Shown: piece after piece, positions 1 to 8,539 of the stretch
How positions within the stretch are numbered: position 1 is the first letter of the stretch
How the letters are laid out: every line of letters begins with the position of its first letter
Origin: Pseudomonadota bacterium
GTDB taxonomy: Bacteria > Pseudomonadota > Gammaproteobacteria > Burkholderiales > Sulfuriferulaceae
Reading direction: 5' to 3'
Length of the DNA: 10,063 nucleotides
NCBI GenBank assembly: GCA_021794855.1
Contig: JAJYPZ010000020.1
Coordinates: 1 to 10,063, forward strand
Program-made: the position numbers and the translations under genes
The notes under the pieces: generated by a model
Told to the model about the DNA's origin: nothing
Seen by the model: only the letters and a program-made list of their open reading frames with translations
The model's database searches: none

Positions 1-107
1 TGCTGATTGCCGGTAAGGGGCACGAAAATTACCAGGAAATTTCCGGTGTAAAGTATGCCTTCGAAGACATATCGGTCGCCAGGCTGGCGCTGGAGTCGCG
101 CCAGTGA
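1..107 (+). CDS. murE: MurE C-terminal fragment (UDP-MurNAc-tripeptide synthetase)
   Basis: This is the 3' end of a gene that begins outside the window; the first complete codon is at 3 and the TGA stop is at 105-107, giving 34 visible residues. The fragment opens with [11 protein letters not shown], matching the conserved C-terminal AGKGHExYQ segment of MurE, which in E. coli MurE lies in the part of domain 3 that contacts the diamino acid. It ends with [10 protein letters not shown], also like a MurE tail. MurE adds the third residue (meso-diaminopimelate in most Gram-negatives) to UDP-MurNAc-L-Ala-D-Glu in the cytoplasm. The residues that decide DAP against lysine lie upstream and cannot be seen. 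The identity is supported by murF following directly, with a 4-base overlap. Confidence 0.9.
   Translation, partial: LIAGKGHENYQEISGVKYAFEDISVARLALESRQ
92..95 (+). promoter_or_regulatory. Ribosome binding site of murF, inside murE
   Basis: GGAG lies 8 bases before the GTG at 104. The alternative ATG codons at 110 and 113 would be 14 and 17 bases away, too far for good initiation. This favours the GTG start, which overlaps the murE stop as GTGA. Confidence 0.6.
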
Positions 108-1465
108 GCATGATGTCGTCGAATCTTGCGGCCAAAATTACCGGCGGTGTCGTGCGCGGCCGGGAAGTGATGTTTGACCGGATCAGTACCGACAGCCGAA
201 AAATCCGTAGCGGCGACTTGTTCGTCGCTCTGCGCGGAGAGCGTTTCGACGGCCATCTTTATGCCCGGACGGCACTGGATGCCGGCGCTGCGGCAGTGAT
301 GGTCGACAGTGCCGATGCCGGAACGACCGAGCCCGCTATCGTGGTGCCGGATACGCGAATCGCGCTCGGGATGCTCGCCGCGCACTGGCGAAAAACCATG
401 CACGCCCGCATTATCGGGATTACCGGCAGCAGCGGTAAAACGACAGTCAAGGAAATGCTGGCGTCGATATTGCGTACGGCCGAAGGAGACGATGCGGTGC
501 TGGCTACCGCGGGTAATCTGAATAACGATATCGGTATGCCGCTGACCTTGCTGAGCCTGAACGAGAAGCATCGCTACGGCGTAATCGAAATGGGCATGAA
601 TCATCGCGGCGAACTGGATTATTTAAGCCGGCTGGCCTGTCCCGATATTTCCTTGATTAACAATGCCGGAACGGCGCATATCGGCATGCTCGGGTCATTG
701 CAGGCGATCGCCCAGGCAAAAGGCGAGATTTTGACCGGTTGCGGGCAAACGGGCATTGCCGTCATTAACGCCGACGATGTTTATGCGCCTTTATGGCGGC
801 AACTCGCCGTAAATAAAAAAGTGATCGAATTCGGCATCGACTCGACTACAGCCGCAATACGGTGCAAATACGAGCCGCACGCGGATTACAGCGATGTGCG
901 TCTGGCCCTGGCTGGGAATGTGCGTGCATTACGTCTGCCCGTACCTGGCAGGCATAACGTCATGAATGCGCTGGCGGCAGCCGCCGCTGCTTGGGCGATG
1001 GGCATACCCAGTGAGGCAATCGTGGCGGGCCTGCAGGAATTCGGCGGCATTTACGGCCGCCTCCAATATAAGCCGGGTCGTAATGGCGCAACGGTAATAG
1101 ACGACAGTTATAACGCCAATCCCGACTCGGTGCGTGCCGCAATCAGTGTGCTAGCGAATACAAAAGGCACGCGAGTGCTGGTACTGGGCGACATGGGAGA
1201 ACTCGGTGATAACGGAATTGCGGCGCATGCCGACATCGGCGCTTACGCCAGACAAGCGGGGATAGAGACTTTGTTCACCCTGGGTGAACTCAGCCGTGAA
1301 GCCGCGGAAGCGTTCGGCGCAGGCGCGCAGCACTTCGCTGATATCGGGGAACTGGGCGCAGCCCTGATGCCGCGGCTGGCGCCTGAAGTGACCGTTCTGG
1401 TCAAAGGTTCGCGTTTCATGCACATGGAGCGCGTAGTGGATATTGCAAGGCTCGATCATGAATAA
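104..1465 (+). CDS. murF: UDP-MurNAc-tripeptide:D-alanyl-D-alanine ligase MurF
   Basis: MurF uses ATP to join D-Ala-D-Ala to UDP-MurNAc-tripeptide in the cytoplasm, completing the UDP-MurNAc-pentapeptide. The 453-residue product is the usual length (E. coli about 452). The N-terminal substrate domain contains STDSR (28-32). The central ATPase domain has the P-loop GSSGKTT (108-114, Lys112), GNLNNDIG (137-144), the Mur-ligase acid EMGMNHRGE (162-170) and GRHN (282-285). The C-terminal domain has [10 protein letters not shown] (333-342), GDMGELG (362-368) and KGSR (434-437), the MurF-specific set. The GTG start at 104 is preferred because of its GGAG and because GTGA overlaps the murE stop, suggesting translational coupling. 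The D-Ala-D-Ala substrate is made by ddl in the same cluster. No damage or missing motif was seen. ATG codons at 110 and 113 remain possible starts. Confidence 0.97.
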   Translation: MSMMSSNLAAKITGGVVRGREVMFDRISTDSRKIRSGDLFVALRGERFDGHLYARTALDAGAAAVMVDSADAGTTEPAIVVPDTRIALGMLAAHWRKTMHARIIGITGSSGKTTVKEMLASILRTAEGDDAVLATAGNLNNDIGMPLTLLSLNEKHRYGVIEMGMNHRGELDYLSRLACPDISLINNAGTAHIGMLGSLQAIAQAKGEILTGCGQTGIAVINADDVYAPLWRQLAVNKKVIEFGIDSTTAAIRCKYEPHADYSDVRLALAGNVRALRLPVPGRHNVMNALAAAAAAWAMGIPSEAIVAGLQEFGGIYGRLQYKPGRNGATVIDDSYNANPDSVRAAISVLANTKGTRVLVLGDMGELGDNGIAAHADIGAYARQAGIETLFTLGELSREAAEAFGAGAQHFADIGELGAALMPRLAPEVTVLVKGSRFMHMERVVDIARLDHE

Positions 1466-1470
1466 AATAA

Positions 1471-1475
1471 GGGAG
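1471..1475 (+). promoter_or_regulatory. Ribosome binding site of mraY
   Basis: GGGAG lies in the 18-base murF-mraY spacer, 8 bases before the ATG at 1484. It is a strong, well-spaced site that supports independent initiation of mraY. No terminator or promoter is recognisable in the spacer. Confidence 0.65.
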
Positions 1476-1483
1476 CTGACCTG

Positions 1484-2569
1484 ATGCTGCTTTGGCTGTT
1501 TCAATATTTTTCCGGCGATGTCCATGCTTTGAATGTGTTCAATTACCTCACTTTGCGTGCGGTACTGGCGACGCTGACATCGCTGACCATTTCGTTTCTG
1601 GTGGGTCCGTTCGTGATCCGAAAATTGTCTGCCATGAAAATCGGCCAGTCGGTACGTGACGACGGGCCTCAGTCGCATCTGGTCAAGGCCGGGACGCCTA
1701 CCATGGGCGGCGCGCTGATTCTGGTGTCGATTACCTTGTCGACCTTGTTGTGGGGCGATCTGGAAAACCGCTACGTCTGGGTTGTGCTGATTACGACGCT
1801 GGGATTCGGCGGCGTGGGCTGGGTCGACGATTATCGCAAAGTGGTACATCGCAACCCTAAAGGTTTGTCGGCCAAAGCCAAATATTTCTGGCAGTCGGTG
1901 TTCGGTCTCGGAGCGGCTTTATTTATCGCCTATTCGGCTCAATTGCCGGCGCAAACCGAACTGATCGTGCCTTTTTTCAAGCAGGTTGCCATTCCGCTGG
2001 GCACCGTCGGTTTCGTTACGCTGACCTATTTTGTGATCGTGGGTTCGAGTAACGCAGTGAATCTGACCGACGGGCTGGACGGATTGGCGATATTGCCCAC
2101 CGTCATGGTGGCGTCGGCGCTGGCGGTATTTGCTTACGTTGCCGGAAATGCGGTGTTTTCGCGCTATCTGGACATGCCGCACATTCCCGGCGCCGGAGAG
2201 CTGGCCGTGGTCTGCGCGGCCATAGCGGGAGCCGGTCTGGCGTTTTTGTGGTTCAACGCGTATCCCGCCGAAGTGTTCATGGGCGATGTCGGCGCGCTGG
2301 CGCTGGGCGCATCCTTGGGAGTGGTCGCGGTGATCGTGCGCCAGGAAATCGTGCTGTTCATCATGGGCGGCGTGTTTGTCATGGAAACGCTGTCGGTGAT
2401 GATACAGGTCGGCTCGTTCAAGTTGACGGGCAAGCGCGTGTTTCGAATGGCGCCCCTGCATCATCATTACGAATTGAAAGGCTGGAAGGAAACGCAGGTC
2501 GTCGTGCGTTTCTGGATTATTACCATGATGCTGGTACTGATCGGTTTATCGACACTGAAAATACGTTAA
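1484..2569 (+). CDS. mraY: Phospho-MurNAc-pentapeptide translocase MraY
   Basis: MraY transfers phospho-MurNAc-pentapeptide from UDP to undecaprenyl phosphate on the inner face of the cytoplasmic membrane, forming lipid I. The product is 361 residues (E. coli 360) and strongly hydrophobic, as expected for a roughly ten-helix protein. Family signatures are KAGTPTMGG (68-76), the Mg-binding pair Asp115-Asp116 in [15 protein letters not shown] (193-200), FMGDVG with Asp268 (equivalent to E. coli Asp267), and the triple histidine 326-328 in PLHHHYE, which is involved in uridine and substrate binding. All key acidic and histidine positions are intact. The ATG start has a GGGAG 8 bases upstream. 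It follows murF by 18 bases and is separated from murD by the largest gap in the window, which holds a hairpin. The family is the target of tunicamycin-like and muraymycin-type inhibitors. Confidence 0.98.
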   Translation: MLLWLFQYFSGDVHALNVFNYLTLRAVLATLTSLTISFLVGPFVIRKLSAMKIGQSVRDDGPQSHLVKAGTPTMGGALILVSITLSTLLWGDLENRYVWVVLITTLGFGGVGWVDDYRKVVHRNPKGLSAKAKYFWQSVFGLGAALFIAYSAQLPAQTELIVPFFKQVAIPLGTVGFVTLTYFVIVGSSNAVNLTDGLDGLAILPTVMVASALAVFAYVAGNAVFSRYLDMPHIPGAGELAVVCAAIAGAGLAFLWFNAYPAEVFMGDVGALALGASLGVVAVIVRQEIVLFIMGGVFVMETLSVMIQVGSFKLTGKRVFRMAPLHHHYELKGWKETQVVVRFWIITMMLVLIGLSTLKIR

Positions 2570-2575
2570 CGCATC

Positions 2576-2596
2576 GCGGCAACGCCAGGTTGCCGC
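2576..2596 (+). other. Perfect 8-bp hairpin in the mraY-murD spacer
   Basis: The left arm GCGGCAAC (2576-2583) and right arm GTTGCCGC (2589-2596) are exact reverse complements around a 5-base loop, GCCAG. The stem begins 6 bases after the mraY stop and ends 18 bases before the murD ATG. It is followed by AAAA, not a T tract, on the + strand, and no T tract follows it on the - strand either, so it is not a standard intrinsic terminator. It could be an RNA processing or stability element, or affect murD initiation, since the murD ribosome binding site just downstream is weak. Those roles are inference; the inverted repeat itself is seen. Confidence 0.75.
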
Positions 2597-2614
2597 AAAA
2601 CTAGAGCGACATAC

Positions 2615-3961
2615 ATGAACTGGTACGGGCAACATATATTGATACTCGGGTTGGGCAGCAGCGGTTGGGCTGCGGCGCGCTGGCTGGGCCGACGCGGCGC
2701 GGTGCTGCGCGTAGCCGATAATGCCGCCGAACCGCCCAACCTGATTCATTTGCGCGACCTGTTTCCGGCGGTAGCAGTGACGCTGGGCGACTGGAATGAG
2801 GCGGATTTTTTCTGGGCAGACCGCATCATCGTCAGCCCGGGAGTGCCGATATCGCATCCCATGTTGCAGGCCGCTTTGAGCCGGGGCATAGCGGTCTGGA
2901 GCGACGTCGAGCTGTTTGCCCAGGCTATGCCCCATCATGCGCAGGTCATCGCGATTACCGGTTCGAACGGTAAAAGTACGGTAACCAGTATGGTGCATGC
3001 GATCTGTCTGGCAGCCGGAAAAAAATCGATTATGGCCGGCAACATCGGCTTGCCGGTGCTCGATGCGCTGGAGGATTATCCGGAAACGGAAATCTATGTG
3101 CTGGAACTGTCCAGCTTTCAGCTCGAAGCCACTTATACCCTCAATCCCGCAGCCGCAACGGTGCTTAATATAAGCGAAGACCATCTGGATCGCCATGCCG
3201 ATCTGGAGTCTTATGCCGCGATCAAGGCACGGATCTTTACCGGCGACAGCGTACAAGTGCTGAATCGCGACGATAGCTGGAGCGCAGCTATGGCGCAAGC
3301 CGGACATAAAGTGCTGACGTTCGGCCTTAATGACGGTAAGGACGAACATGAATTCGGCGTGCGTGAAGGCTATCTGTGCCGGGGTTCCGAACCTTTAATG
3401 GCACTCGATACTCTCCCTGTGCCGGGCCTGCACAATGTGGCTAATGCGCTTGCAGCATGGGCTTTGTGTTACGCAATCGGACTACCCGATGCGGCTGCAG
3501 CGAATGCTTTGCGCCAGTTTCAGGGCTTGCCGCACCGGGTCGAGTGGGTCGCACGGATAGGAGAGGTCGATTTTTACGACGATTCCAAAGGCACGAATGT
3601 AGGTGCAACGGAAGCTGCGCTCAAGGGTTTGAACCGGCCGGTCGTACTGATTGCGGGCGGCGAGGGTAAAGGTCAGGACTTTTCGCCGCTGGCTGAGGCA
3701 GTGATGCGGTCTGCCCGCGCGGTCATCCAGATCGGTCGCGACGGACCGCGGATTGCCGAGGCTCTGGAGGCGACGGGAGTGCCGGTATTGCGCGCCGAGA
3801 GCATGGAGCAAGCTGTTTTGCGTGCTTATTCCCTGACGCAGCCCGGTGACGCGGTGTTGCTCTCGCCAGCCTGTGCCAGTTTCGACATGTTCAGGAATTA
3901 TGCGCATCGTGCCGAGGCATTTGTCGCAGCGGTAGCGCAATTAAGCCGGGAGATGCCATGA
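2615..3961 (+). CDS. murD: UDP-MurNAc-L-alanine:D-glutamate ligase MurD
   Basis: MurD adds D-glutamate to UDP-MurNAc-L-Ala with ATP in the cytoplasm. The 448-residue protein is slightly longer than E. coli MurD (about 438). Domain 1 carries the UDP-binding loop GLGSSG (11-16). Domain 2 has the P-loop GSNGKST (116-122, Lys120), ELSSFQLE (164-171), EDHLDRH (188-194) with His190, and Lys204 in AAIKARIF, the expected carbamylated lysine matching E. coli Lys198. Domain 3 has DDSKGTN (322-328), [10 protein letters not shown] (347-356) and [10 protein letters not shown] (417-426). All are intact. The ATG at 2615 is the natural family start ([14 protein letters not shown]), but it has only AGAG at 2603-2606 as a ribosome binding site, the weakest in the window. 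The gene overlaps ftsW by 4 bases (ATGA), implying coupling. Confidence 0.97.
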   Translation: MNWYGQHILILGLGSSGWAAARWLGRRGAVLRVADNAAEPPNLIHLRDLFPAVAVTLGDWNEADFFWADRIIVSPGVPISHPMLQAALSRGIAVWSDVELFAQAMPHHAQVIAITGSNGKSTVTSMVHAICLAAGKKSIMAGNIGLPVLDALEDYPETEIYVLELSSFQLEATYTLNPAAATVLNISEDHLDRHADLESYAAIKARIFTGDSVQVLNRDDSWSAAMAQAGHKVLTFGLNDGKDEHEFGVREGYLCRGSEPLMALDTLPVPGLHNVANALAAWALCYAIGLPDAAAANALRQFQGLPHRVEWVARIGEVDFYDDSKGTNVGATEAALKGLNRPVVLIAGGEGKGQDFSPLAEAVMRSARAVIQIGRDGPRIAEALEATGVPVLRAESMEQAVLRAYSLTQPGDAVLLSPACASFDMFRNYAHRAEAFVAAVAQLSREMP

Positions 3962-5118
3962 ACACGCCGAACCGGTCGCGCCGCAACGTAGCCGAATACG
4001 ATATGGTCCTGATCTGGCTCGGGATCGCGCTATTGTCCTTCGGTCTGGTGATGGTATATTCGGCGTCCATCGATATTGCCGAGGCGAATCGCAGCACCGG
4101 CTATCACTCAACTTTCTTTTTGTCGCGTCAGCTGGTTTTTATCGTTATCGGTTTACTGGCCGGTTATGCGGCTTTTCAGGTTCCGGCATTCAAATGGCAG
4201 AGTTTTGCGCCGTGGCTGTTTCTGGGTGGGCTTTCGTTGCTGGTGCTGGTGCTGGTTCCGGGGATAGGCCGGAATGTCAATGGCAGCCAGCGCTGGTTGC
4301 CGCTGGGAATTATCAATTTGCAGCCGTCGGAATTGATGAAACTGGCTGCGGTACTCTATGCGGCCGACTATACCGTGCGCAAAGCCGCGTTTATGCATAA
4401 TTTCAAACAGGGATTTCTGCCCATGCTGGTGGCGATACTGTCGACCGGATTCCTGCTGCTGCGCGAGCCAGATTTCGGCGCATTTGTCGTCATCATCGTG
4501 ATCGCCATGTCGACCCTGTTTCTGGGCGGTCTGAATCTGCGAATTTTTGCCGGATTGTTCGTCTTGTCGGTCGTAGGATTCGTCGGTCTGATCTGGAGTT
4601 CGCCGTATCGCTTGCAACGCATCGTCGGTTTTATGGATCCGTGGGCGGACCCTTACGGCAAGGGCTATCAGTTGTCGCATGCGCTGATCGCATTCGGCCG
4701 GGGGCAATGGCTGGGTTTGGGGTTGGGCGGGAGCGTAGAAAAACTGTTTTATCTGCCCGAAGCTCACACCGATTTTCTGCTGGCGGTGATTGCCGAAGAA
4801 CTCGGATTTGTCGGGGTTGCGGTCGTGATCGCTTTATTTGCGTGGCTGGTGATACGTGCATTTCAGATCGGGCGCGAGGCAGCGCAGCTGGAGCGCCATT
4901 TTTGCGCATTGACGGCAATGGGTATCGGCGTCTGGATAGGCGTGCAGGCGTGCATCAATATCGGCGTGAACATGGGGCTGTTGCCGACTAAAGGACTGAC
5001 ATTGCCGTTTCTCTCGTTCGGCGGCAGCGGCATCGTCGCCAATTGCATAGCCATAGCGATCCTGCTGCGAGTCGATTACGAAACGCGCTGCCTGAAACGT
5101 GGGAAAAAGGGAGTATGA
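3958..5118 (+). CDS. ftsW: Septal peptidoglycan glycosyltransferase FtsW (SEDS family)
   Basis: FtsW is a multi-pass inner-membrane SEDS protein that polymerises lipid II glycan strands at the division septum with its partner transpeptidase FtsI, whose gene normally sits upstream of murE in this cluster. The 386-residue product has a short polar N-terminus and then about ten hydrophobic segments, the first near 15-36. Signatures include [10 protein letters not shown] (108-117), QPSELMKL (122-129), REPDFG (169-174), [17 protein letters not shown] (267-283) and [10 protein letters not shown] (349-358). Asp272 in AHTDF corresponds to the catalytic aspartate identified in SEDS enzymes such as RodA. 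FtsW is favoured over RodA by the dcw location and the EAHTDF context. The ATG overlaps the murD stop, with GGGAG (3948-3952) 5 bases upstream. The C-terminus ends with a basic cytoplasmic tail ([10 protein letters not shown]). Confidence 0.96.
   Translation: MNTPNRSRRNVAEYDMVLIWLGIALLSFGLVMVYSASIDIAEANRSTGYHSTFFLSRQLVFIVIGLLAGYAAFQVPAFKWQSFAPWLFLGGLSLLVLVLVPGIGRNVNGSQRWLPLGIINLQPSELMKLAAVLYAADYTVRKAAFMHNFKQGFLPMLVAILSTGFLLLREPDFGAFVVIIVIAMSTLFLGGLNLRIFAGLFVLSVVGFVGLIWSSPYRLQRIVGFMDPWADPYGKGYQLSHALIAFGRGQWLGLGLGGSVEKLFYLPEAHTDFLLAVIAEELGFVGVAVVIALFAWLVIRAFQIGREAAQLERHFCALTAMGIGVWIGVQACINIGVNMGLLPTKGLTLPFLSFGGSGIVANCIAIAILLRVDYETRCLKRGKKGV
5109..5113 (+). promoter_or_regulatory. Ribosome binding site deciding the murG start
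   Basis: GGGAG, preceded by an A-rich run inside the last codons of ftsW, lies 7 bases before the ATG at 5121 but only 1 base before the ATG at 5115. Spacing favours 5121, although 5115 forms the ATGA stop/start overlap common in this cluster. Confidence 0.55.
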
Positions 5119-5120
5119 GC

Positions 5121-6215
5121 ATGCCGCGTGTACTCATGATCATGGCGGGCGGCACCGGCGGTCACATCTATCCCGGGCTGGCGGTCGCGGCGGCGATGAG
5201 CGCGCTGGGCTGGCGGGTAATCTGGCTCGGTACCCGTCACGGGATGGAGACCCGTATCGTGCCGCAACACGGTTACGAAATGGCATGGCTGACGATGGGC
5301 GGCGTGCGCGGTAACGGCTCGCTGCGCAAACTGCTGTTGCCTGCCATGCTGATGACGGCTTGCGTGCAGGCGCTCAGCGCGCTGTTGCGCTACCGGCCCG
5401 ACGTAGTGCTGGGTATGGGCGGCTATCCGAGCTTTCCCGGCGGGCTGATGGCGGGGCTGTTGAGAAAGCCGCTGGTAATACATGAACAGAATGCGATAGC
5501 CGGGTTGAGCAACCGGATACTGGCTTGTCTGGCTGACCGGGTAGCGGTGGGTTTTCCTGCTGCGTTTACCCATGCCGAGGATAAACCCATCCCCTGCGGC
5601 AAGGTGCAAACTTTATGGACGGGCAATCCGGTGCGCGCTGAAATTTCTGCGGCGCAATCCGACAAAACGAAACGTAGCGGACCTTTGCGAATACTGGTCG
5701 TGGGCGGCAGTCTGGGAGCGGCAGCGCTCAATCGGGCAGTGCCGCAGGCATTGAGTTTGATAGATGAGGCCGGGCGGCCGGAGATCGTGCATCAGGCCGG
5801 TGAGAAACATCTCGCCGAATTGCGCGATCTTTACGCGCAGTTGGAAATAAAGGCCGATGTACGTCCGTTTATCGAAGATATGGCGGCAGTCTACGAATGG
5901 TGCGACATCGCGATTACGCGTGCCGGTGCGCTGACCATAGCCGAGCTGGCGGCAGCCGGCGTTCCGGCTTTGCTGGTGCCCTATCCGCATGCGGTAGACG
6001 ATCATCAAACCCGAAATGCAGCGTTTTTAGTAGAATCCGGCGCGGCGAAACTTATGGCGCAAAGCGAATTGAACGCAGAACGATTGGCGCTGGTCTTGCG
6101 GCAATTGGACAGGACGCAGTTGAGCAATATGGCAGAACGCGCCAAAGCCGCGGCCAAGCCCGATGCAACCGCTGCGGCAGTGAGAATTTGTATGGAAATG
6201 ATCGATGAAACATAA
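5121..6215 (+). CDS. murG: Lipid II-forming GlcNAc transferase MurG
   Basis: MurG transfers GlcNAc from UDP-GlcNAc to lipid I at the inner face of the membrane, producing lipid II. It is a GT-B fold peripheral membrane enzyme. From the ATG at 5121 the protein has 364 residues (E. coli 355). The N-terminal lipid I domain shows AGGTGGH (9-15), [11 protein letters not shown] (98-108) and [11 protein letters not shown] (121-131). The C-terminal nucleotide-sugar domain shows TGNPVR (167-172), GGSLGA (195-200), RAGALTIAE (267-275, Glu275 at the family's UDP-GlcNAc-binding glutamate) and DDHQTRNA (293-300). An in-frame reading open from 5043 would add residues inside ftsW that do not resemble MurG, so it was rejected. 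ATG 5115 would add only two residues. The 3' end overlaps murC by 11 bases. Its neighbours mraY and ftsW act immediately before and after it on the lipid-linked precursor. Confidence 0.97.
   Translation: MPRVLMIMAGGTGGHIYPGLAVAAAMSALGWRVIWLGTRHGMETRIVPQHGYEMAWLTMGGVRGNGSLRKLLLPAMLMTACVQALSALLRYRPDVVLGMGGYPSFPGGLMAGLLRKPLVIHEQNAIAGLSNRILACLADRVAVGFPAAFTHAEDKPIPCGKVQTLWTGNPVRAEISAAQSDKTKRSGPLRILVVGGSLGAAALNRAVPQALSLIDEAGRPEIVHQAGEKHLAELRDLYAQLEIKADVRPFIEDMAAVYEWCDIAITRAGALTIAELAAAGVPALLVPYPHAVDDHQTRNAAFLVESGAAKLMAQSELNAERLALVLRQLDRTQLSNMAERAKAAAKPDATAAAVRICMEMIDET
6194..6197 (+). promoter_or_regulatory. Ribosome binding site of murC, inside murG
   Basis: GGAA lies 7 bases before the murC ATG at 6205, within the last murG codons. 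It supports a start that overlaps the murG end by 11 bases. Confidence 0.5.
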
Positions 6216-7602
6216 AGTAAAACAGCTCCATTTCGTCGGCATAGGCGGCTCGGGCATGAGCGGTATCGCCGAGGTATTGCTCAATCTGGGCTACACCGTA
6301 ACCGGGTCGGACGTGGCGGAAAACGCGGCGACGCGGCGTTTGGCTGCGCTGGGCGTTGCGATATTCCGCGAACACGCGGCAGAGAATGTGGGTCGTGCCG
6401 ATGCGGTCGTGGTTTCGACGGCGGTCCCGGCCGATAATCCGGAAGTGGTTGCGGCGCGCGAACGCTCGATCCCGGTGGTGCCGAGGGCGATCATGCTGGC
6501 GGAACTGATGCGCTTGCGCCAGGGCATCGCGATTGCCGGCGCTCACGGCAAAACGACGACTACGTCGCTGATCGCCAGCATACTGGCGCAAGCCGGGATG
6601 GATCCCACTTTCGTCATCGGCGGCAGGCTGGAAGCGGCGGGAGCGAATTCGCGCCTGGGCAAGGGCGAATTCATCGTGGTCGAGGCGGACGAATCGGATG
6701 CGTCGTTCCTGTATTTGATGCCGATACTGGCGGTCGTGACCAATATCGACGCCGATCACATGGAAACCTACGGACACGATTTCGGTCGTCTCAAACAGGC
6801 TTTCGTGGATTTTCTCGAACATATTCCTTTTTACGGACGTGCCGTGCTGTGCGTGGACGATCCGAACGTGCAGGCGATAATGCCTCAATTGACCAAGCCA
6901 GTTACCACTTACGGGCTGAACCCGTCGGCAGACATCCGCGCCGTCGATGTGCGTCATGATAACGGTCGTATGCATTTCGGCGTGGTGAACGGCGGCGGTA
7001 AACGGATCATGGACATCGCGCTGAATCTTCCGGGCAACCATAACGTACTCAATGCGCTGGCGGCCATCGCCATTTCGCTCGAACTTAATATCGAGCAAGC
7101 GTCGATCGCGCAGGCGCTAACCGATTTTGCCGGCGTGGGGCGCCGTTTCGAACGATATGGCGAGATAAGCGTGCCGACGGGCGGAACATTTACCCTGGTC
7201 GACGATTACGGCCATCATCCGGCGGAAATGGCCGCCACCATCGCCGCGGCCCGCGCTGCGTTTCCGGGCCGCCGTCTGCTACTGGCGTTCCAGCCGCACC
7301 GCTACACCAGAACGCGCGATTTGTTCGAGGATTTCGTCGCGGTACTGTCGTCGGTCGATGCGCTGATCTTGACCGACGTATACGCCGCAGGCGAGGCTCC
7401 GCTGGTCGCAGCCGACGGACGCGCACTGGCGCGGGCGTTGCGGGTCGGCGGCAGGATAGAGCCGATTTTCGTCGCGACCGTCGAGGATGTGCCGCCTGCA
7501 ATCAGAGATAACGTAAGGGCCGGCGATGTCGTGCTGACGATGGGAGCGGGATCGGTCGGTTCGATTGCAGCCGAACTGGCGGGGAGCCACCGTGTGCGCT
7601 AA
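6205..7602 (+). CDS. murC: UDP-MurNAc:L-alanine ligase MurC
   Basis: MurC adds L-alanine to UDP-MurNAc, the first ATP-dependent ligation of the stem peptide, in the cytoplasm. The 465-residue protein is of normal family length. Domain 1 begins with the UDP-binding glycine-rich loop GIGGSGMSG (12-20). Domain 2 has the P-loop GAHGKTTTT (112-120, Lys116), EADESDASF (160-168), TNIDADHME (179-187) and GNHN (277-280). Domain 3 has GRRFERYGE (312-320), DDYGHHP (333-339), QPHRYTRT (363-370) and GAGSVG (447-452). The combination of GAHGKTTT and DDYGHHP separates MurC from MurD and MurF. An Mpl ligase is unlikely because of the dcw position and standard length. The ATG start is followed by the expected [15 protein letters not shown]. 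It overlaps murG and murB by 11 bases each. Confidence 0.97.
   Translation: MKHKVKQLHFVGIGGSGMSGIAEVLLNLGYTVTGSDVAENAATRRLAALGVAIFREHAAENVGRADAVVVSTAVPADNPEVVAARERSIPVVPRAIMLAELMRLRQGIAIAGAHGKTTTTSLIASILAQAGMDPTFVIGGRLEAAGANSRLGKGEFIVVEADESDASFLYLMPILAVVTNIDADHMETYGHDFGRLKQAFVDFLEHIPFYGRAVLCVDDPNVQAIMPQLTKPVTTYGLNPSADIRAVDVRHDNGRMHFGVVNGGGKRIMDIALNLPGNHNVLNALAAIAISLELNIEQASIAQALTDFAGVGRRFERYGEISVPTGGTFTLVDDYGHHPAEMAATIAAARAAFPGRRLLLAFQPHRYTRTRDLFEDFVAVLSSVDALILTDVYAAGEAPLVAADGRALARALRVGGRIEPIFVATVEDVPPAIRDNVRAGDVVLTMGAGSVGSIAAELAGSHRVR
7581..7586 (+). promoter_or_regulatory. Ribosome binding site deciding the murB start
   Basis: GGGGAG, within the murC coding sequence, lies 5 bases before the GTG at 7592. 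The next in-frame GTG at 7607 would be 20 bases away, and an in-frame TTG at 7565 lies upstream of the site. The spacing therefore selects 7592. Confidence 0.6.
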
Positions 7603-8539
7603 CGTTGTGACCTCGCCGATAAAACGCGATGGCGCATTGCGCGGCGAACTTCGCCGTAACGAATCGATGGCGAAATACGTCAGCTGGCACGCCGGAGGTT
7701 TGGCCGACCAGCTTTACAAGCCTGCCGATATGGACGATTTTGCGCAATATTTGTGCAGTTTACCCGTCGCCATGCCAGTCTATTGCATGGGATTGGGCAG
7801 TAACTTGCTGGTGCGCGACGGCGGCGTGCGCGGAGCGGTCGTGCTGTTGCACGGCGCATTGCGCGAGCTGCGGCTCGAAGAGAAGCACGAAGATTACGGT
7901 TTGATCTATGCCGAAGCCGGAGTCGCCTTGCCCAGGTTGGCGCGCTTCGCCGCCGGCCATAATCTGGTCAGCGCGGAATTCATGGCCGGCATTCCGGGGA
8001 CGGTAGGCGGTGCGCTGACGATGAATGCCGGTTGCTACGGCGGCGAAACCTGGCAGGTGGCGGTGAGAGCGTTGACGATAAACCGCAGCGGCCGATTACA
8101 GCAGCGCGAGCGCGAAGCGTATAGCCTGGGGTACCGTCACGTCCAGCTCGATTCGGAAGAAGAGGAGTGGTTTGCGGGGGCGTGGTTCGCTTTGCCGGTG
8201 GGGGACGGCGTATCGTCTCGCGCCGCCATCAGGGAATTGTTGCGTCGCAGAATCGAAAGCCAGCCTTTGAGCCAGCCCAATGCGGGCTCGGTGTTCCGCA
8301 ATCCCGAAAACGACTACGCCGCGAGGCTGATCGATGCATGCGGTTTGAAAGGCATGCGTATAGGCGGCGCCGAGGTGTCGAGCAAACATGCCAATTTCAT
8401 CGTCAATCAGGCATCGGCCAGCGCAGCGGATATAGAAAATCTGATCGAATACGTTGCGGATACCGTGGCAGCGCGGACAGGTGTCGTTTTGCAATGCGAA
8501 GTGAGAATAATAGGCGAGCGCCTGGGGGAAAGGAAATGA
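7592..8539 (+). CDS. murB: UDP-N-acetylenolpyruvoylglucosamine reductase MurB
   Basis: MurB is the FAD-containing cytoplasmic enzyme that uses NADPH to reduce UDP-GlcNAc-enolpyruvate to UDP-MurNAc, the substrate of MurC encoded just upstream. From the GTG at 7592 the product has 315 residues. FAD-binding signatures are GLGSNLLV (67-74) and [11 protein letters not shown] (132-142). [10 protein letters not shown] (229-238) contains the expected catalytic serine, Ser233. [15 protein letters not shown] (258-272) and the terminal glutamate Glu303 in CEVRIIG are present. The shorter length and the KHANFIVN segment suggest the type II class rather than the type I enzyme of E. coli (342 residues); that subclass call is inference. 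The GTG start fits a GGGGAG 5 bases upstream and overlaps the murC end by 11 bases. The TGA stop overlaps ddl by 4 bases. In E. coli murB is not in this cluster. Confidence 0.95.
   Translation: MCANVVTSPIKRDGALRGELRRNESMAKYVSWHAGGLADQLYKPADMDDFAQYLCSLPVAMPVYCMGLGSNLLVRDGGVRGAVVLLHGALRELRLEEKHEDYGLIYAEAGVALPRLARFAAGHNLVSAEFMAGIPGTVGGALTMNAGCYGGETWQVAVRALTINRSGRLQQREREAYSLGYRHVQLDSEEEEWFAGAWFALPVGDGVSSRAAIRELLRRRIESQPLSQPNAGSVFRNPENDYAARLIDACGLKGMRIGGAEVSSKHANFIVNQASASAADIENLIEYVADTVAARTGVVLQCEVRIIGERLGERK
8524..8534 (+). promoter_or_regulatory. Purine-rich ribosome binding region of ddl
   Basis: A purine-only stretch before ddl holds two candidate sites. GGGGGA at 8524-8529 is 6 bases before the ATG at 8536, and AAGGA at 8530-8534 is 4 bases before the adjacent ATG at 8539. 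Either start is possible and they differ by one methionine. The first was chosen because it overlaps the murB stop as ATGA. Confidence 0.5.

Noticed and set aside
2576..2600. Intrinsic terminator after mraY
   Set aside because: The stem is good, but the following bases are AAAAC with no T tract on either strand, and the same-strand gene series simply continues.
2248..2604. A 118-codon + strand open frame running past the end of mraY into the spacer
   Set aside because: It is an alternate frame of the mraY 3' end, Arg/Gly/Asp-rich with no membrane or domain pattern, and has no convincing ribosome binding site.
2546..3349. A 267-codon - strand open frame opposite murD that includes the mraY-murD hairpin
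   Set aside because: It has antisense composition and no family signature; the + strand MurD motifs account fully for this DNA.
4239..4256. Tandem GCTGGT hexamer, three copies, in ftsW
   Set aside because: It encodes Leu-Val repeats in a membrane helix, where such codon patterns arise easily; too short to suggest a functional repeat.
6052..7098. A 348-codon open frame on the - strand across the murG-murC junction
   Set aside because: It lies opposite well-supported MurG and MurC, and its product is rich in Arg, His and Gln with no recognisable domain, as expected from antisense reading of GC-rich coding DNA.
8167..8535. Long N-terminal extension of Ddl, from the open frame beginning at 8167
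   Set aside because: The extra 123 codons lie inside murB in another frame, do not resemble Ddl, and a purine-rich ribosome binding region sits directly before 8536.
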